A DNA stretch of 64,000 nt, from positions 188,733 through 252,732 of the forward strand of contig NZ_RDBO01000065.1 of NCBI RefSeq assembly GCF_008120935.1, in the 5' to 3' direction. A program made the position numbers and the translations under genes. Every line of letters starts with the position of its first letter. Position 1 is the first letter of the stretch. This DNA comes from Streptomyces sp. sk2.1. Lineage in GTDB: Bacteria; Actinomycetota; Actinomycetes; Streptomycetales; Streptomycetaceae. The notes beneath the pieces are model-generated. The model made no database searches and was not told the origin of the DNA. It saw only the letters and a list, made by a program, of their open reading frames with translations. This document shows, one piece after another, positions 61,755 through 64,000 of the stretch.

Positions 61755-62263
61755 CCACCGCCGGACCGGCATGCGGACGGCCGACGGCCCTTGGTCCACA
61801 GCCGCTGCGTCCCCCACAGCGCCATCGGGATCAGCGGCACGCCGGCCTCCTGGGCCAGCCGGGCGGCGCCCGACTTGAAGCTCTTCAGCGTGAACGACTC
61901 CGAGATCGTCGCCTCGGGGAACACCCCGACCACCTCGCCGGAACGCAGCGAGGTGAGCGCGTGGGCGTAGGCGTGCTCGCCCTGCTTGCGGTCGACGGGG
62001 ATGTGCTTCATGCCACGCATCAGCGGCCCGGAGACCTTGTGCCGGAAGACCGACTCCTTCGCCATGAAGCGGACGAGCCGCTTCTGCGGCAGAGCCGCGA
62101 GCCCGGTGAAGATGAAGTCCAGATAGCTGATGTGATTGCTCACCAGTACCGCGCCACCGGTCTTCGGGATGTGCTCGGAACCCTGAGTGTCGATCTTCAG
62201 GTCAAGCGCCTTGAAAAACGTGAGGGCGGCGCCGATGACCGGCCGATAGACGAGCTCTGCCAT
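61643..62263 (-). CDS. 1-acylglycerol-3-phosphate acyltransferase (PlsC type), C-terminus replaced
   Basis: Up to 206 residues from ATG 62263. The four PlsC motifs are present: SNHISYLD (N-H-x4-D), GMKHIPVDRK, VFPEATISES and VPLIPMALWG. After LWTKGR the sequence becomes an Arg/Ser-rich shadow of the convergent threonine aldolase gene, reading on to the stop at 61643. The usual C-terminus of about 50-80 residues is missing. The most likely reading is a deletion that fused the two 3' ends near 61780. The enzyme core might still act on lysophosphatidate at the membrane. Confidence 0.75.
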   Translation of the reverse strand: MAELVYRPVIGAALTFFKALDLKIDTQGSEHIPKTGGAVLVSNHISYLDFIFTGLAALPQKRLVRFMAKESVFRHKVSGPLMRGMKHIPVDRKQGEHAYAHALTSLRSGEVVGVFPEATISESFTLKSFKSGAARLAQEAGVPLIPMALWGTQRLWTKGRRPSACRSGGGYLASSSFSARRNASTSSSVVSKEHIQRTSPAASSQK

Positions 62264-62427
62264 CTGGGGAAGACCCTTCTTCAGCGCCTGAGGAGGGTTC
62301 TCCCGGCGGAAGTTACGCAGCCGTAGGTTTGCGGCATGGCGCCGATCGTGCCCCATGTGCGACGCGGTGGCCAGTCTCAGAGGGCTCGGGGCGCGAGATT
62401 CTCGTCACGTGGAACCGACGGGAATGT

Positions 62428-62475
62428 CCTGTCGGCCGGTGGCGCTGACCACCTGCGGGGAGTTCCGACAGGAGG
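62428..62475 (+). promoter_or_regulatory. Possible RNA hairpin masking the thioredoxin ribosome binding site
   Basis: CCTGTCGG (62428-62435) is complementary to CCGACAGG (62465-62472), and the second arm overlaps the AGGAGG site (62470-62475) of the thioredoxin gene. Folding would limit ribosome access. A loop of 29 bases contains GC-rich sequence. Confidence 0.35.
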
Positions 62476-62481
62476 TCGAAG

Positions 62482-62808
62482 GTGGACGGGCAGGGAACCG
62501 GGGGCACGCTCGACGCGGCCCGAATCGGCGCGGAACTGGGGGAACGGGCCACGCTCGTGCAGTTCTCCAGCGCCTTCTGCCAGCCCTGCCGGGCGACCCG
62601 CCGCACCCTCGCCGAGGTGGCGCGCATGGTGGACGGCGTGGCCCATGTCGAGATCGACGCCGAGGCGCATCTCACTCTCGTGCGGGAGCTGGGGATCAGC
62701 CGGACACCGACCGTCCTGGTCCTCGACGCCGACGGCAGGATCGTCCGCCGGGCCGCGGGACAGCCGCGCACCGTCGACGTGGTCGCCGCCCTGGGGCAGG
62801 TGTTGTGA
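62482..62808 (+). CDS. Thioredoxin-family protein
   Basis: A 108-residue thioredoxin fold. The active site is FSSAFCQPCRATRRTLAEV, with C-Q-P-C in place of the usual W-C-G-P-C; the preceding Trp is Phe. The cis-Pro motif is ISRTPTVLVLDADGRIVRR. It is cytosolic, with no signal peptide. The C-x-x-C pair makes it a disulfide reductase or oxidant sensor. GTG 62482 has AGGAGG, possibly masked by a hairpin. It is divergent from the PlsC-like gene. Confidence 0.88.
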   Translation: MDGQGTGGTLDAARIGAELGERATLVQFSSAFCQPCRATRRTLAEVARMVDGVAHVEIDAEAHLTLVRELGISRTPTVLVLDADGRIVRRAAGQPRTVDVVAALGQVL

Positions 62809-62844
62809 CGGACCGTGATGCATCTCCCACATCGCGGAACACCC

Positions 62845-62873
62845 TTGACTGCACCCACCGTGCATCGTCAGTC
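62845..62873 (+). promoter_or_regulatory. Promoter of the leader peptide/flavin reductase transcript
   Basis: TTGACT (62845-62850), a 17-base spacer and TCAGTC (62868-62873) place transcription start at about the leader peptide ATG (62881), so the leader is leaderless. Confidence 0.45.
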
Positions 62874-62880
62874 TGACGCT

Positions 62881-62961
62881 ATGCCGCCTGAAATCCTTCT
62901 CCACGGCCGGGTCCACGTGGACCTCGCCCGCAACGCGAGCGCGCGCTGTCCGGGTGCCTGA
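62881..62961 (+). CDS. Leader peptide upstream of the flavin reductase gene, 26 residues
   Basis: Begins MPPEILLHGRVHVDLARN and contains one Cys near the end (SARCPGA). The HVDL.R..SA.C pattern matches the short putative leader peptides that precede cysteine and sulfur metabolism or redox genes in Streptomyces. The promoter places the ATG at or close to the transcript 5' end. It lies 43 bases before the reductase start and may sense cysteine supply by translation. Confidence 0.7.
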   Translation: MPPEILLHGRVHVDLARNASARCPGA

Positions 62962-63004
62962 GCAACCACGGCCCCGTACGCCCTCTTCGCAGAAGGACAT
63001 CTCC

Positions 63005-63511
63005 ATGACGGCTTCCCCCGAGCTCGGCACGCCCCGCACGGCCTCTCCCGAACTCCTCCGCTCCGTCTTCCGGCAGCACGCCGCCGGAGTCGCGGTGATC
63101 ACCGCGACGGGCGACCGGCCGGTCGGCTTCACCGCCACCTCCCTCACCTCCGTCGCCGCCGAACCCCCGCTGATCTCCTTCGGCGTGGGCACCTCGTCCT
63201 CCAGCTGGCCCGTCGTGGCCGAGGCCGAGCACGTCGGCGTCCACATACTCGGCGAGCACCAGCAGGAGCTGGCCGCCACCTTCGCCCGCAGCGGCGCCGA
63301 CCGGTTCGGCCCGTCCACCTTCTGGCGCAACGGGCCCGAGGGAGTGCCGGTGCTCGACGGCGTGGCGGCGTGGCTGGTCTGCCGCGTGGTGGCGCGGATC
63401 CCGGCGGGCGACCACCACATCGTGATCGCCGAGGCCGTGGTCGGGGACCCGGCCGGGGGCGGGCGTCCGCTCCTCTACCACCAGGGCCGTTTCACCACCC
63501 TGCGGGACTGA
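63005..63511 (+). CDS. Flavin reductase-like protein
   Basis: 168 residues with the FMN-binding split barrel. FRQHAAGVAVITATGDRPVG, FTATSLTSVAAEPPLISFGV and HVGVHILGEHQQELAATFAR are the family pattern, with the Thr/Ser loop binding FMN. GDHHIVIAEAVV closes the barrel. It reduces free FMN or FAD with NAD(P)H for a partner monooxygenase or for sulfur use. ATG 63005 has AAGGA upstream; GTG 62954, overlapping the leader stop, is in frame. The leader suggests regulation by sulfur status. Confidence 0.9.
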   Translation: MTASPELGTPRTASPELLRSVFRQHAAGVAVITATGDRPVGFTATSLTSVAAEPPLISFGVGTSSSSWPVVAEAEHVGVHILGEHQQELAATFARSGADRFGPSTFWRNGPEGVPVLDGVAAWLVCRVVARIPAGDHHIVIAEAVVGDPAGGGRPLLYHQGRFTTLRD

Positions 63512-63592
63512 GAACGGCCAGGCGGCACAAGGGCTCCGGGCGTAGGCCAGATCACAGCTCCGAGCGCTTGCCCATCAGTGGGCCTCTGGGTG

Positions 63593-63604
63593 TACTGGCT
63601 AGTA
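63593..63604 (+). promoter_or_regulatory. Small palindrome in the etfB promoter region
   Basis: TACTGGCTAGTA has TACT and AGTA arms around a GGCT centre and overlaps a -10-like TAATAT (63603-63608). It could be a TetR or FadR-type site for electron-transfer and fatty-acid genes, but the short arms make this uncertain. Confidence 0.3.
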
Positions 63605-63712
63605 ATATTTCGTTCGGAGCGCCGGTCACCCCGACCGGAATCCGCCCCATCAGGCGCCTATGCTGCGTGCAACAAGGCAGCCCGGAAAAGACGATGCAGT
63701 AGGAGAGCCGGC

Positions 63713-64000
63713 GTGAGCTTGAGGATCGTTGTCTGTGTGAAGTACGTGCCCGATGCCACGGGTGAGCGGCGTTTTGCCGATGATCTGACGGTGGACCGTG
63801 AGGATGTGGACGGTCTGTTGTCGGAGCTCGACGAGTACGCGGTGGAGCAGGCGTTGCAGATCGCGGACGGGGTGGATGACGCGGAGGTCACCGTGGTGAC
63901 GGTGGGTCCGGAGGATGCGCGGGACGCGTTGCGCAAGGCGTTGTCGATGGGTGCGGACAGGGCGGTGCATGTCGAGGACGACGATCTGCACGGTACGACG
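63713..64000 (+). CDS. etfB: Electron-transfer flavoprotein beta subunit, N-terminal part
   Basis: The first 96 codons before the window ends. SLRIVVCVKYVPDATGER is the ETF-beta start. ELDEYAVEQALQIADGVDD and VTVVTVGPEDARDALRKALS followed by MGADRAVHV are the AMP-binding half. ETF moves electrons from acyl-CoA dehydrogenases to the quinone pool and pairs with an alpha subunit, normally the next gene. GTG 63713 has AGGAG upstream. Codons use more G and T at third positions (GTG, TTG, GAT, GGT) than neighbouring genes. Confidence 0.92.
   Translation, partial: MSLRIVVCVKYVPDATGERRFADDLTVDREDVDGLLSELDEYAVEQALQIADGVDDAEVTVVTVGPEDARDALRKALSMGADRAVHVEDDDLHGTT

Noticed and set aside
1..64000. tRNA, rRNA or CRISPR array
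   Set aside because: No cloverleaf with a GTTCRA T-loop, rRNA segment or evenly spaced repeats was recognised by eye; a covariance-model scan would be needed to be sure.

Overview
The window is very GC-rich (about 72%), with strong C/G preference at third codon positions, many GTG starts, GGAGG-type ribosome binding sites and stem-only terminators. It encodes two Ser/Thr kinases, a PimB-like glycosyltransferase, a MocR regulator, a DUF6421 protein and a leaderless HVDL-type leader peptide. Together these point to a Streptomyces (or close relative) chromosome. The mix of conserved metabolic genes with short accessory blocks suggests a core/arm transition zone (inference).

Layout. 0-3 kb: the 5' end of an FAD-linked oxidase, then a MarR regulator divergent from a multidrug-type ABC exporter, with a palindrome between them. 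3-8 kb: a 19-residue hydrophobic peptide gene with its own terminator, a flavoprotein monooxygenase-like gene, a TOPRIM-less GyrB-like protein with altered ATPase residues, and a cytochrome P450. 8.1-9.64 kb: an IS5-type insertion sequence with a broken transposase, and an extra matching terminal repeat that brackets a lipoprotein gene. 9.7-11.7 kb: two overlapping genes for AlkB-like Fe(II)/2-oxoglutarate dioxygenases, the most unusual pair in the window. 12-22 kb: an SDR, an AfsK-like kinase with a PQQ propeller, a methyltransferase, an SMI1/KNR4 protein, two paralogous anchored proteins and a DedA protein. 22-30 kb: a 31-residue Arg/Pro-rich peptide gene with a perfect Shine-Dalgarno, an XRE-type regulator, a 1164-residue M4 plus M28 double metalloprotease, a second kinase and an Lrp/AsnC regulator.

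30-47 kb: a hydrolase/acyltransferase/two-component run with overlapping ends, a PimB-like mannosyltransferase, a FUSC-type membrane protein behind an intrinsic terminator, a lactonase, a CbiX-like protein, a BadF/GlcNAc kinase-like protein, uracil-DNA glycosylase, a secreted-protein gene split by a frameshift beside 18-bp repeats, a BNR-repeat protein, a cupin with a LacI-type operator, a thioesterase and an ArsR regulator. 46.7-58 kb: a divergent DUF305/LVIVD pair, a 59-residue protein, HAD and PAP2 phosphatases, an M56 protease with a DUF5134 membrane protein, and a MocR regulator divergent from a Tm-1-like/PEP-hydrolase-like operon, then VOC, GNAT and GDPD genes. 58.4-64 kb: DUF6421, SDR and threonine aldolase in one overlapping operon, a convergent plsC-like gene that has lost its C-terminus, thioredoxin, a leader peptide with flavin reductase, and the start of etfB.

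No tRNA, rRNA or CRISPR array was seen. Family names come from motif reading only; no database search was possible.
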